Shown: positions 1-7,819 of the stretch, piece after piece
How the letters are laid out: the number at the start of each line of letters is the position of its first letter
How positions within the stretch are numbered: the first letter of the stretch is position 1
Assembly: GCA_965227155.1 (NCBI GenBank)
Contig: OZ245731.1
Coordinates: 372,001 to 436,000 of the forward strand
Origin: UBA6059 sp965227155
Lineage (GTDB): Bacteria > Bacteroidota > Bacteroidia > Cytophagales > Cyclobacteriaceae
Reading direction: 5' to 3'
Length of the DNA stretch: 64,000 nucleotides
Position numbers and translations under genes: made by a program
The notes under the pieces: model-generated
Seen by the model: the letters and a program-made list of their open reading frames with translations, nothing else
Database searches by the model: none
What the model was told of the DNA's origin: nothing

Positions 1-2
1 TC

Positions 3-62
3 GATCTGCTTCAAAAGATGGGTGAAACAGATGAATTGACACATGGAGATGATACAGGCTAA
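3..62 (+). CDS. Possible 3' end of a gene cut by the window edge
   Basis: The plus strand is open from the window edge and ends at TAA 60-62, giving 19 residues ending in ...HGDDTG. The ending overlaps the stop of the convergent TPR lipoprotein gene by 4 nt, a tight tail-to-tail arrangement also seen at the ilvA/PorP junction. Nothing in so short a piece identifies a family, and it may be chance. Confidence 0.3.
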   Translation, partial: DLLQKMGETDELTHGDDTG

Positions 63-1084
63 TTGCAAAACTCTGCCCTTAGAGCTTCTATTTCCATGGT
101 AGATTTGGATGATGACCATATGTCGCAGGCCTTTTGGTTCTCACCATTGGCAAGATATGCCCTGCCTAGAATTTCATAAATCCGATCGATAGTGGGATCC
201 ATCTTCTCTGCCTGCTTTAATACCCTCAATGCGTCCTCCGGCAGGTCCTGTGCCAGATAGATCAAACCCTTGTTTCGGTATGCCCATCCATTTCTGGGAT
301 CAGCCAGCAGGCTTTGATTAACCAATGCTTCCGCTGCTGCTATACTATCCATGGCCAGCATAATTTCACCTTTATTATTCAGGTAGTAAGCCTGTCCCGG
401 CTCCAGCGATAATGCCTCATCAATTTTACTTAATGCCTCATCCATACGGTCTTGCTCAAGATAAAGAAGCGCAAGCGCATTGTAGGCATTGGACTCTTCT
501 GGATTCAAGGCAAGAGCCTTATTGAGATCTGCTTCAGCCTTTTCGTAATTATCCAGGTAATAATGCACTGTACCCCGGTTTACCCAGGCCTCAGGGTTAT
601 TGCCATCCAGCGCGATGGCTTTTGTAAATGCTACCAGACTTTGCTCATAATCCTTGCTGTCAGAAAGTACCAGGCCCTCTGCAAAATGCACTACGGCCGA
701 GTCCGGAAAAGTCAGCTTCACTTCTTCAATATCTTGCAAAGCGAGCTTAAACTGTTTCAGCTCACGGTAAGCATTGGCCCGATTAAATAAGGCTTCCAGG
801 TAATTTGATTTGGCTTCCAGGGCTGCATTGTAATCACCTAATGCCCCAATGGCATCTCCGGTTTCATATTTGGCTACACCTCTATTCAAAAGAGCATCAG
901 CATAACCGGGATCAATTTTTAGAGCTTCATTAAAATAGCGAATTGCCTCCCTGTATTCCTGCTTGCGCAATTGCTCATTTCCTTTGATCAGAAACCTTTG
1001 TTTATCGGCTTCTTTTGAGCTACAACCGGCAAAAGATTGTATGAATAGGTAAAGAATAATAATTTCTAAAATGCGCTTATTCAT
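59..1084 (-). CDS. Tetratricopeptide-repeat lipoprotein
   Basis: A 341-residue exported lipoprotein built almost entirely of TPR units. The N-terminus has a charged start (MNKR), a hydrophobic stretch and a lipobox ending FAGC, so Cys21 should be the lipidated residue. After it come about eight to nine 34-residue TPRs with the usual signature (for example the NRGVAKYETGDAIGAL and NKGLIYLAQDLPEDAL units). TPR superhelices bind peptides or partner proteins; no catalytic motif is seen. I chose ATG at 1084 because the longer frame begins with GTG at 1120 and adds residues ahead of the signal peptide; a second ATG at 1093 is equally possible. The gene stands alone, divergent from the ilv operon and sharing its roughly 170-bp upstream region. 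The partner cannot be predicted. Confidence 0.85.
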   Translation of the reverse strand: MNKRILEIIILYLFIQSFAGCSSKEADKQRFLIKGNEQLRKQEYREAIRYFNEALKIDPGYADALLNRGVAKYETGDAIGALGDYNAALEAKSNYLEALFNRANAYRELKQFKLALQDIEEVKLTFPDSAVVHFAEGLVLSDSKDYEQSLVAFTKAIALDGNNPEAWVNRGTVHYYLDNYEKAEADLNKALALNPEESNAYNALALLYLEQDRMDEALSKIDEALSLEPGQAYYLNNKGEIMLAMDSIAAAEALVNQSLLADPRNGWAYRNKGLIYLAQDLPEDALRVLKQAEKMDPTIDRIYEILGRAYLANGENQKACDIWSSSKSTMEIEALRAEFCN

Positions 1085-1209
1085 TATTTTCATTCGGTGA
1101 ATTTGTGTTTTACAGCCCACTGCACATTATAATATTTCATTGTTTATCATTTCACATCCTAAAAAAGGCCCTTCTTTCAAAATTTTATAAAATTTTATTG
1201 TGTAGAAGT

Positions 1210-1241
1210 ATTGTTTTAAAGAATTATGAAAACTAGGTTTG
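1210..1241 (+). promoter_or_regulatory. Bacteroidota-type promoter of the ilv operon
   Basis: TAGGTTTG at 1234-1241 matches the Bacteroidota -7 consensus TAnnTTTG exactly. ATTG at 1210-1213 sits 20 nt upstream and fits the -33 TTTG/TTG element. Transcription would start around 1246-1250, just ahead of the leader peptide ATG at 1261. It is the only well-formed match seen at a sensible distance upstream of any gene here. Confidence 0.65.
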
Positions 1242-1260
1242 CAAACAATTAAATAAAAAT

Positions 1261-1323
1261 ATGCCAGTACTATTCGTCATTACCATCATTATCGTCACCG
1301 TCATTATTCTATGGCGAGGGTGA
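1261..1323 (+). CDS. ilv operon leader peptide (attenuation)
   Basis: A 20-codon ORF encoding MPVLFVITIIIVTVIILWRG, ending at TGA 1321-1323. It has six Ile, four Val, two Leu and two Thr, so 12 of 20 residues are branched-chain amino acids, the end products of the downstream operon. Ribosome stalling at the Ile/Val/Leu codons under starvation is the classical sensor of leader-peptide attenuation, as in E. coli ilvGMEDA. The ATG follows an A/T-rich stretch with no Shine-Dalgarno sequence, normal for Bacteroidota. The stop codon lies inside the left arm of the antiterminator, so a ribosome reaching the stop would cover that arm and allow termination. The composition and the matching RNA structure together make coincidence unlikely. 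Confidence 0.85.
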   Translation: MPVLFVITIIIVTVIILWRG

Positions 1324-1366
1324 GAATGGTATGCGAATCTAAAATATAGAAGCCATTCTTGCCCTC
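1316..1366 (+). promoter_or_regulatory. Antiterminator stem of the ilv attenuator
   Basis: The left arm 1316-1329 (GAGGGTGAGAATGG) pairs over all 14 positions with 1353-1366 (CCATTCTTGCCCTC), using two G-U wobbles. The left arm spans the leader stop codon and the right arm is the same sequence that forms the 5' half of the terminator, so the two structures exclude each other. Stalling on the Ile/Val-rich stretch leaves the left arm free and favours read-through into ilvD. Confidence 0.8.
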
Positions 1367-1381
1367 AGGAATGGCTTTTTT
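1350..1381 (+). terminator. Intrinsic terminator (attenuator) ahead of ilvD
   Basis: AAGCCATTC (1350-1358) pairs perfectly with GAATGGCTT (1369-1377). The stem can extend inward through 1359-1361 with 1366-1368 (one G-U) to a CCCT loop. Six T follow at 1376-1381. It ends 9 nt before the ilvD ATG, so termination here would abolish operon expression. Confidence 0.88.
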
Positions 1382-1390
1382 CATATACCT

Positions 1391-3079
1391 ATGGAAACAA
1401 AAAAAGACAAAAAGATCAATCATTACAGCAGCACCATCACGCAAGATGAATCTCAGCCGGCTTCACAGGCGATGCTTTATGCTGTAGGCCTCAAAGAAGA
1501 GGATTTCAAAAAAGCACAGGTTGGTATTGTGAGTACAGGATTTGAAGGCAACCCGTGCAACATGCACCTCAACATATTAGCTCACCAGATCAAAAAATCT
1601 GTAAATGAATCTGACCTGGTAGGTCTGATCTTTCATACTATCGGCGTATCTGATGGTATTTCCAATGGTACTGAGGGCATGAAATATTCGCTCATTTCCC
1701 GGGATATCATTGCTGATAGTATCGAAACGGTAACGCAGGCCCAATTTTACGATGGGTTGGTTACGGTAGTGGGCTGCGACAAAAACATGCCCGGGGCAAT
1801 GATTGCTATGGGTAGGCTGAACAGGCCCTCGCTGATGGTATATGGGGGAACCATCAAACCCGGCAAATGGAAGGGCAAAGACCTAAATATTGTGAGTGCA
1901 TTTGAAGCCTATGGTGCAAAATTGAGTGGCAATATCAGCGATGAAGATTACAAAGGCATTATTAGGAACTCAATCCCCGGACCAGGCGCTTGTGGCGGTA
2001 TGTACACGGCAAATACCATGTCGTCTGGTATAGAAGCTTTAGGCATGAGCCTGCCGTTCAGCTCATCGAATCCTGCGGAAAGCGGCAATAAATCTCAGGA
2101 AACCACGCAAGTAGGTAAAGCAATGTATCACTTGCTGAAAGAGGACATTCGACCAAAAGATATTGTCACCAGGAAGTCCTTTGAAAATGCACTACGGCTG
2201 ATCATGGTGCTAGGCGGATCAACCAACGCAGTATTGCATTTTATTGCCATGGCAAAGGCTTTGGACATACCACTTACACTGGATGATTTCCAAAAAATGA
2301 GTGATACCACACCATTTTTGGCTGATCTCAAGCCTAGTGGTGAATACCTGATGCAGGATTTACATGATGTGGGAGGTATTCCAGCGGTGATGAAGCTAAT
2401 GCTGGAAAAGGGCTATTTACATGGAGACTGCCTTACCGTAACTGGCAAGACGCTGGCAGAAAATCTGGAAAAAGTACCTGGCTTGACTGACAACCATAGA
2501 ATCATAAAACCATTTGACAAGCCTATCAAAAAGACAGGCCACCTTCAGATACTTTATGGAAACCTGGCACCTGAAGGCTCTGTGGCCAAAATCACTGGTA
2601 AAGAGGGTGAGTATTTCGAGGGTCCGGCCAGAGTATATGATGATGAGTTTTCAGCGATCAAAGGGATAGGCTCAGAGGTACAGAAAGGCGAGGTTATCGT
2701 AATCCGCTACTCCGGCCCTACCGGAGCACCCGGTATGCCAGAGATGCTGAAACCCACAGGTGCAGTAATGGGTGCCGGACTAGGTAAGGATGTGGCACTG
2801 ATCACTGACGGTCGCTTTAGTGGCGGTTCGCATGGGTTTGTGGTAGGGCACATCACTCCGGAAGCCCAGGAAGGTGGACCATTAGCACTCGTTCAAAATG
2901 GAGATATAATCAGTATAGATGCGGTTAATAATAAACTCACCGTAAAACTTAGTGATGAAGAACTAGCCCAAAGACGGGCAAATTGGAAGAAACCTCCCTA
3001 CAGAGCAGAAAAAGGGATACTTAGGAAATATGTTAAATCCGTAGCATCGGCATCCGAAGGATGTGTGACGGATGCCTAA
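1391..3079 (+). CDS. ilvD: Dihydroxy-acid dehydratase
   Basis: The 562-residue IlvD/Edd-family enzyme dehydrates 2,3-dihydroxyisovalerate and 2,3-dihydroxy-3-methylvalerate to the 2-keto acids in Val, Leu and Ile synthesis; it acts in the cytosol. The three cysteines expected to hold the Fe-S cluster are present at Cys56 (GNPCNMH), Cys129 (VVGCDKNMPG) and Cys201 (GACGGMYTANTM). The C-terminal active-site block DGRFSGGSHGFVVGHITPEA is intact, and the length is normal for the family. It is the first structural gene behind the attenuator, which is where regulation of the whole operon is expected. The ATG at 1391 follows the terminator T run directly. ilvB follows after 11 nt. Confidence 0.97.
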   Translation: METKKDKKINHYSSTITQDESQPASQAMLYAVGLKEEDFKKAQVGIVSTGFEGNPCNMHLNILAHQIKKSVNESDLVGLIFHTIGVSDGISNGTEGMKYSLISRDIIADSIETVTQAQFYDGLVTVVGCDKNMPGAMIAMGRLNRPSLMVYGGTIKPGKWKGKDLNIVSAFEAYGAKLSGNISDEDYKGIIRNSIPGPGACGGMYTANTMSSGIEALGMSLPFSSSNPAESGNKSQETTQVGKAMYHLLKEDIRPKDIVTRKSFENALRLIMVLGGSTNAVLHFIAMAKALDIPLTLDDFQKMSDTTPFLADLKPSGEYLMQDLHDVGGIPAVMKLMLEKGYLHGDCLTVTGKTLAENLEKVPGLTDNHRIIKPFDKPIKKTGHLQILYGNLAPEGSVAKITGKEGEYFEGPARVYDDEFSAIKGIGSEVQKGEVIVIRYSGPTGAPGMPEMLKPTGAVMGAGLGKDVALITDGRFSGGSHGFVVGHITPEAQEGGPLALVQNGDIISIDAVNNKLTVKLSDEELAQRRANWKKPPYRAEKGILRKYVKSVASASEGCVTDA

Positions 3080-3090
3080 TCAAGTTGTTT

Positions 3091-4824
3091 ATGAATACAT
3101 CCACTTTAACAGTCGAGAAAAAATCCAAAAGTGAAACAGAGCGCATGACAGGCTCAGAGGCATTGCTTCGCTGCCTGATAGAGGAAGGTGTCGAGACCAT
3201 TTTTGGTTATCCGGGTGGTGCGATCATGCCCATCTACGATAAACTCTATCATTATGCGGATAGGTTGCATCATATCCTCACCAGGCATGAACAGGGTGCT
3301 GCTCATGCTGCACAAGGCTTTGCCAGGGTCACTGGCCGCACAGGTGTCTGTTTTGCGACCAGCGGACCTGGTGCTACCAACCTGATCACAGGTATAGCCG
3401 ATGCCCAGATTGATTCCACTCCCATGGTCTGCATTACAGGACAGGTACCATCTCATTTGCTTGGCACCGATGCTTTTCAGGAAACAGATGTGATCGGTAT
3501 TTCTATGCCGGTTACAAAATGGAACTATCAGGTAACTCGGCCTGAAGAGATCCCCGAAGCTATTGCCAGGGCATTTTATATTGCCAATAGCGGCAGACCC
3601 GGTCCTGTGCTTATTGACATTACCAAAGATGCCCAGTTTGGTGAGATGGATTTTAGCTACAAGAAATGCTCAAAAATCAGAAGCTATCACCCCTACCCAA
3701 TATTGGATGAAGGTAAAATTGCAGAGGCAGCGGAGATCATCAATAAAGCAAAAAAACCATACCTGTTGGTGGGGCATGGTATATTGATCTCAGGTGCACA
3801 AAAAGCGCTACTGCAAGTAGCAGAAAAGGCCGGCATTCCCATGGCTTCTACGCTTATGGGGCTTTCTGCGGTGCCAACCAGTCATCCCCTGTACGTAGGT
3901 TATTTGGGTATGCATGGCAATTATGGCCCAAATGTAAAAACCAATGAATGCGATGTGCTGATAGCGGTTGGTATGCGCTTTGATGACAGGGTAACCGGTG
4001 ATCTTAATCAATACGCCAAACAGGCCAAGGTCATTCATATTGAAATTGACCCTTCTGAAATTGACAAAAACGTAAAGACGGATGTCGCTATCAATGCCGA
4101 TGCTAAGGAAGCTTTGCTCGCCTTAAACAAGCACCTGGCACCAGCCACACATCAGGCATGGGTGGAGGAATTCAGAGCCTGCGATAAGGTAGAATACCAA
4201 AAAGTAATAGAAAAGGAGATGTTTCCCAGTAGCGGAGGTATCACTATGGCAGAAGTAATCAAGAAGATTTCGGACATTACGGAAGGTAAAGCCATAGTAG
4301 TAACTGATGTAGGCCAGCACCAGATGGTGGCCAGCAGGTATTATGCCTTTGAAGATACCGACTTGAATGTGACCAGTGGTGGCCTGGGTACTATGGGCTT
4401 TGCCTTACCGGCAGCTATGGGTGCTAAAGCAGGTCGACAAGAGAAAACAGTGATTGCGGTGATCGGAGATGGTGGCTTTCAAATGACCATTCAGGAATTG
4501 GGGACGATTTTCCAGAGTCAGCTGGAGGTGAAGATATTGATCCTTAACAATAATTTCCTTGGTATGGTAAGGCAATGGCAGCAGCTATTTTTTGATAAGC
4601 GCTACAGCTTCACAGAGCTTATCAATCCTGATTTTCAGCTCATTACACAAGGATACGGCATTCATACACAAAAAGCTACAGAAAGAGCCACCCTGGATGA
4701 GCAAATAAAGACCTGGCTGGAACATGATGGCCCATCGCTACTGGAAGTAGTCGTTGAGCAAGAGGAAAATGTATTCCCCATGGTGCCTAGTGGCGATTCT
4801 GTTTCAAATATTCGATTAGAGTAA
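3091..4824 (+). CDS. ilvB: Acetolactate synthase, large (catalytic) subunit
   Basis: A 577-residue thiamine-diphosphate enzyme that condenses pyruvate with pyruvate or 2-ketobutyrate, the first common step to Val/Leu and Ile. Visible landmarks are the N-terminal GYPGGAIMPIYD segment, the catalytic Glu67 in RHEQGAAHAAQG, and the ThDP motif beginning GDG at 459-461 and closing with NNN at 486-488. The central domain carries the usual GMHGNYG segment. I chose ATG 3091 (MNTSTLTV) because the in-frame ATG at 3061 would overlap ilvD by 19 nt and add residues not typical of the family. It is followed 10 nt later by the regulatory subunit, with which it should form the holoenzyme. Confidence 0.96.
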   Translation: MNTSTLTVEKKSKSETERMTGSEALLRCLIEEGVETIFGYPGGAIMPIYDKLYHYADRLHHILTRHEQGAAHAAQGFARVTGRTGVCFATSGPGATNLITGIADAQIDSTPMVCITGQVPSHLLGTDAFQETDVIGISMPVTKWNYQVTRPEEIPEAIARAFYIANSGRPGPVLIDITKDAQFGEMDFSYKKCSKIRSYHPYPILDEGKIAEAAEIINKAKKPYLLVGHGILISGAQKALLQVAEKAGIPMASTLMGLSAVPTSHPLYVGYLGMHGNYGPNVKTNECDVLIAVGMRFDDRVTGDLNQYAKQAKVIHIEIDPSEIDKNVKTDVAINADAKEALLALNKHLAPATHQAWVEEFRACDKVEYQKVIEKEMFPSSGGITMAEVIKKISDITEGKAIVVTDVGQHQMVASRYYAFEDTDLNVTSGGLGTMGFALPAAMGAKAGRQEKTVIAVIGDGGFQMTIQELGTIFQSQLEVKILILNNNFLGMVRQWQQLFFDKRYSFTELINPDFQLITQGYGIHTQKATERATLDEQIKTWLEHDGPSLLEVVVEQEENVFPMVPSGDSVSNIRLE

Positions 4825-4834
4825 AACTACACTT

Positions 4835-5428
4835 ATGTCTACCAATTCAATTTATAGCGAAGACCATTCAGATAAAGTACAAAAGGAATTTACCCTAAGC
4901 GTACTCACCGAAGATAAAGCTGGACTTTTAAATCATATTACCATTATTTTCAACAGGCGTAAAATGAACATTTCCAGCTTGAATGTTTCCACTACTGAGG
5001 TGCCTGGTGTTAGCCGGTTCACTATAGTGCTGACTTCCACCAGGGAAATGATTGAAAAGGTGGTGAAGCAAATCAGAAAGCTCATTGATGTGCTTGGGGC
5101 ATTTGTTTATGAAGAAGACCAGATTTACTACCAGGAAATCGCTTTGTATAAACTGCCTACACATATTTTTATGGGTGGGGTGAAAGTGGAAAATATTGTG
5201 CGGTCACATGGTGCCCGTATATTGGCTATCGAGGAAGATCATATTGTGATCGAAAAAACAGGCCATAAGGCGGAGACTCACAAACTTTACGATGAATTGG
5301 AGCCTCTGGGCATCCTTGAGTTTGTGAGATCCGGTAGGGTGGCCATATCCAAATCGAAGCGAAAGACACAAAACTTTTTGAAAGAGCTTGAGGAAATCAA
5401 GTCCAACCAATTATCAATAGAATCTTAA
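4835..5428 (+). CDS. ilvN: Acetolactate synthase, small (regulatory) subunit
   Basis: A 197-residue IlvN/IlvH-type subunit. An N-terminal ACT domain (about 16-95, starting FTLSVLTEDKAGLLNHITI) is followed by the ALS_ss C-terminal domain. In the family the ACT domain binds valine and passes feedback inhibition to the catalytic subunit. It is longer than E. coli IlvN (about 96 aa) and IlvH (about 163 aa), with a basic tail (KSKRKTQNFLKELEEIKS). It sits between the genes for the catalytic subunit and ilvC in one transcript, so its stoichiometry is probably tied to ilvB. Confidence 0.93.
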   Translation: MSTNSIYSEDHSDKVQKEFTLSVLTEDKAGLLNHITIIFNRRKMNISSLNVSTTEVPGVSRFTIVLTSTREMIEKVVKQIRKLIDVLGAFVYEEDQIYYQEIALYKLPTHIFMGGVKVENIVRSHGARILAIEEDHIVIEKTGHKAETHKLYDELEPLGILEFVRSGRVAISKSKRKTQNFLKELEEIKSNQLSIES

Positions 5429-5456
5429 CCAATTAAAATTTATAAAATCAAAAACC

Positions 5457-6500
5457 ATGGCAAAAATCAATTTTGGTGGTGTTGAAGAGGATGTGGTAAC
5501 TCGCGAGGAGTTCCCATTGTCAAAAGCGCAGGAAGTACTAAAAGAAGAAACCATAGCAGTGCTGGGATACGGCGTACAGGGTCCGGGTCAGGCACTCAAT
5601 TTGAAAGATAACGGCCTCAATGTCATTGTAGGTCAGCGTAAGAATTCCAAATCATGGGACAAAGCCGTTGCAGATGGCTGGGTACCGGGAGAAACACTTT
5701 TTGAACTGGAAGAAGCCTGCGAAAAAGGGACCATCCTTCAGTTTTTACTCTCTGATGCAGGTCAAATTGCCCTATGGCCCACGGTAAAGAAACACCTTAC
5801 ACCAGGCAAAGCGCTATATTTTTCTCATGGCTTTGGCATCACCTATAATGATCAGACGGGCATTGAGCCTCCAGCAGATGTAGATGTGATTCTGGTAGCA
5901 CCTAAAGGCTCAGGCACTTCGCTTAGGCGTCTTTTCCTAGAGGGCAAAGGCCTTAATTCCAGCTTCGCTATTCATCAGGATGCCAGCGGTAAAGCCAGAG
6001 AGCGGGTTATTGCATTAGGCATTGGAGTAGGTTCGGGTTATTTGTTTGAAACAGATTTCAGAAAGGAAGTATTCTCTGACCTGACAGGCGAGCGCGGTAC
6101 CTTGATGGGGGCGCTTGCGGGAATAATGGAAGCTCAGTATGATTTACTTCGCAGAAAAGGCCACTCTCCCTCAGAAGCTTTTAATGAAACAGTAGAAGAG
6201 CTTACTGAGTCGCTGATCAAACTTGTGGCTGAGAATGGTATGGACTGGATGTATGCCAACTGCTCTACTACTGCTCAGCGCGGTGCTTTAGATTGGAAAA
6301 ATAGATTCAGAGATGCTGTTGCTCCGGTATTCGAAGAGCTGTACGAATCAGTTGCCAGTGGCAATGAGGCCAGAATTACCATAGAGGCCAATAAGCAACC
6401 TGACTATCGCGAAAAGCTTGAAAAGGAATTGGCAGAAATACACGAGTCGGAAATGTGGACAACCGGCGCACAGGTAAGAAAGCTAAGACCCAAACAATAA
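5457..6500 (+). CDS. ilvC: Ketol-acid reductoisomerase
   Basis: A 347-residue class I-size enzyme that converts acetolactate and acetohydroxybutyrate to the dihydroxy acids used by IlvD. The Rossmann glycine motif is GYGVQGPGQ (residues 38-46); the family usually has GYGSQG. The following VGQRKNSKSW loop contains the basic and Ser residues expected to hold the NADPH 2'-phosphate. The KARI knotted C-terminal domain carries the metal-binding acidic residues (ETDFRKEVFSDLTGERGTL, EELTESL). The ATG follows ilvN by 28 nt. A strong hairpin lies just past the stop, before ilvA. Confidence 0.95.
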   Translation: MAKINFGGVEEDVVTREEFPLSKAQEVLKEETIAVLGYGVQGPGQALNLKDNGLNVIVGQRKNSKSWDKAVADGWVPGETLFELEEACEKGTILQFLLSDAGQIALWPTVKKHLTPGKALYFSHGFGITYNDQTGIEPPADVDVILVAPKGSGTSLRRLFLEGKGLNSSFAIHQDASGKARERVIALGIGVGSGYLFETDFRKEVFSDLTGERGTLMGALAGIMEAQYDLLRRKGHSPSEAFNETVEELTESLIKLVAENGMDWMYANCSTTAQRGALDWKNRFRDAVAPVFEELYESVASGNEARITIEANKQPDYREKLEKELAEIHESEMWTTGAQVRKLRPKQ

Positions 6501-6508
6501 ATTTCAAT

Positions 6509-6538
6509 ATGGCTGGTAATCAATTTGTTACCAGCCAT
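6509..6538 (+). other. Intercistronic hairpin between ilvC and ilvA
   Basis: ATGGCTGGTAA (6509-6519) and TTACCAGCCAT (6528-6538) form a perfect 11-bp stem with an 8-nt loop in the 53-nt gap between ilvC and ilvA. There is no T run after it, so it is unlikely to be an intrinsic terminator. It could protect the upstream ilvDBNC message from 3' exonucleases or lower ilvA expression. Function inferred only. Confidence 0.6.
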
Positions 6539-6553
6539 TCATTACCATTGATT

Positions 6554-7819
6554 ATGAGTACGACCTTGAAAAGTAAATTGATAAGTGTTGAAAAGATATT
6601 GCAGGCTAAAGTACGGCTCAAGGATGTAATCAGCACCACCCCTACCCAATACAACTATGGCCTAAGCGAGCGCTATGAAGCCAACATCTACCTCAAAAGA
6701 GAGGACTTGCAGGTGGTGAGGTCCTACAAAATTCGGGGTGCCTATAACAAGTTGGCAAGCCTCACTGCAAAACAAAAAAAGCAAGGTATAGTAGCAGCCA
6801 GTGCCGGCAATCATGCTCAGGGTGTGGCGCTTTCCTGTCAACTTCTGGGGATTGAGGGTAAGATTTATATGCCCACACCCACCACTGAACAAAAAGTAAA
6901 GAAAGTACGGTCTTTTGGAAAGGATAAAGCAGAGGTGATCTTAGTTGGCGATACTTTCGATGATGCCTACAAAGCTGCGATGCAGGATTGCGAGGAACAT
7001 GGCAAAGTATTTATCCATCCTTTCGAGGATGAAAAAGTAATTGAAGGTCAGGGTACGGTAGGTGCCGAACTGATGGATGAGTTATCTGTACCCATTGATT
7101 ACCTTATACTTCCCATTGGAGGAGGTGGCTTATCTGCCGGGGTGGGCAGTTATGTAAAAACCTTAAGCCCTCAAACTAAAATCATCGGTGTGGAACCTGC
7201 CGGTGCCCCTGCCATGTACACCTGCATGAAAAAGGGTGAATATACGGTACTGGAAAAGATCGATAAGTTTGTAGATGGAGCTGCCGTGAAAGCAGTTGGC
7301 AAAATCAATTATGGCATCTGCAAGGAAGTATTTGACGATGTAAAGCTGGTGGCAGAGGGTAAAGTATGTACCACAGTGCTCGAGTTGTATAACAACGAAG
7401 GCATCATCGTAGAACCTGCGGGCTCACTTACTACTGCAGTATTAGATGACCTGAAAGAAGAAATCAAAGGAAAAAATGTGGTCTGCGTAGTAAGTGGTGG
7501 CAATAATGACATTGTGCGAATGGCAGAGATCAGAGAGCGATCCATGCTTTATGAAGGTCGCAAGCAATATTTCATCGTCAAGTTTCCACAACGTGCCGGC
7601 GCTTTGCGTGAGTTTCTGGTAGAAGTGCTGGGGCCCAACGATGACATTGTGCTCTTTGAATATACCAAAAAGACAGCCCGCGAAAACGGCCCTGCCTTGA
7701 TTGGTATAGAACTCCGAGATAAAACCGATTATGAATCCCTAATAGGCAGGATGAATCAATATGGTGTGGATTATCAGCTGCTTAACAATAAACCGGAGCT
7801 GTTTGGGATGCTGATTTAG
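6554..7819 (+). CDS. ilvA: Threonine deaminase (threonine dehydratase)
   Basis: A 421-residue PLP enzyme of fold type II that converts threonine to 2-ketobutyrate, the committed step to isoleucine. Lys59 in RSYKIRGAY is the PLP Schiff-base lysine, ASAGNHAQG binds the substrate carboxylate, and the glycine loop GGGGLSAG (189-196) holds the PLP phosphate. A C-terminal ACT-like regulatory domain spans about 335-421 (starting KQYFIVKFPQRAGALREFL), the single-domain form expected to respond to isoleucine. I chose ATG 6554 because the frame opens earlier only through a GTG that overlaps ilvC by 46 nt. The gene ends the operon; its stop overlaps by 4 nt the stop of the convergent PorP/SprF gene and no terminator is visible between them. 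Confidence 0.95.
   Translation: MSTTLKSKLISVEKILQAKVRLKDVISTTPTQYNYGLSERYEANIYLKREDLQVVRSYKIRGAYNKLASLTAKQKKQGIVAASAGNHAQGVALSCQLLGIEGKIYMPTPTTEQKVKKVRSFGKDKAEVILVGDTFDDAYKAAMQDCEEHGKVFIHPFEDEKVIEGQGTVGAELMDELSVPIDYLILPIGGGGLSAGVGSYVKTLSPQTKIIGVEPAGAPAMYTCMKKGEYTVLEKIDKFVDGAAVKAVGKINYGICKEVFDDVKLVAEGKVCTTVLELYNNEGIIVEPAGSLTTAVLDDLKEEIKGKNVVCVVSGGNNDIVRMAEIRERSMLYEGRKQYFIVKFPQRAGALREFLVEVLGPNDDIVLFEYTKKTARENGPALIGIELRDKTDYESLIGRMNQYGVDYQLLNNKPELFGMLI

Noticed and set aside
3061..3090. Earlier ATG for ilvB overlapping ilvD
   Set aside because: It adds ten residues (MCDGCLIKLF) not expected at the start of this enzyme and overlaps the ilvD 3' end by 19 nt; ATG 3091 is better placed.
6455..6553. 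N-terminal extension of ilvA overlapping ilvC
   Set aside because: It would start at GTG inside ilvC and include the hairpin as coding sequence; the 421-aa form from ATG 6554 has the normal family length.
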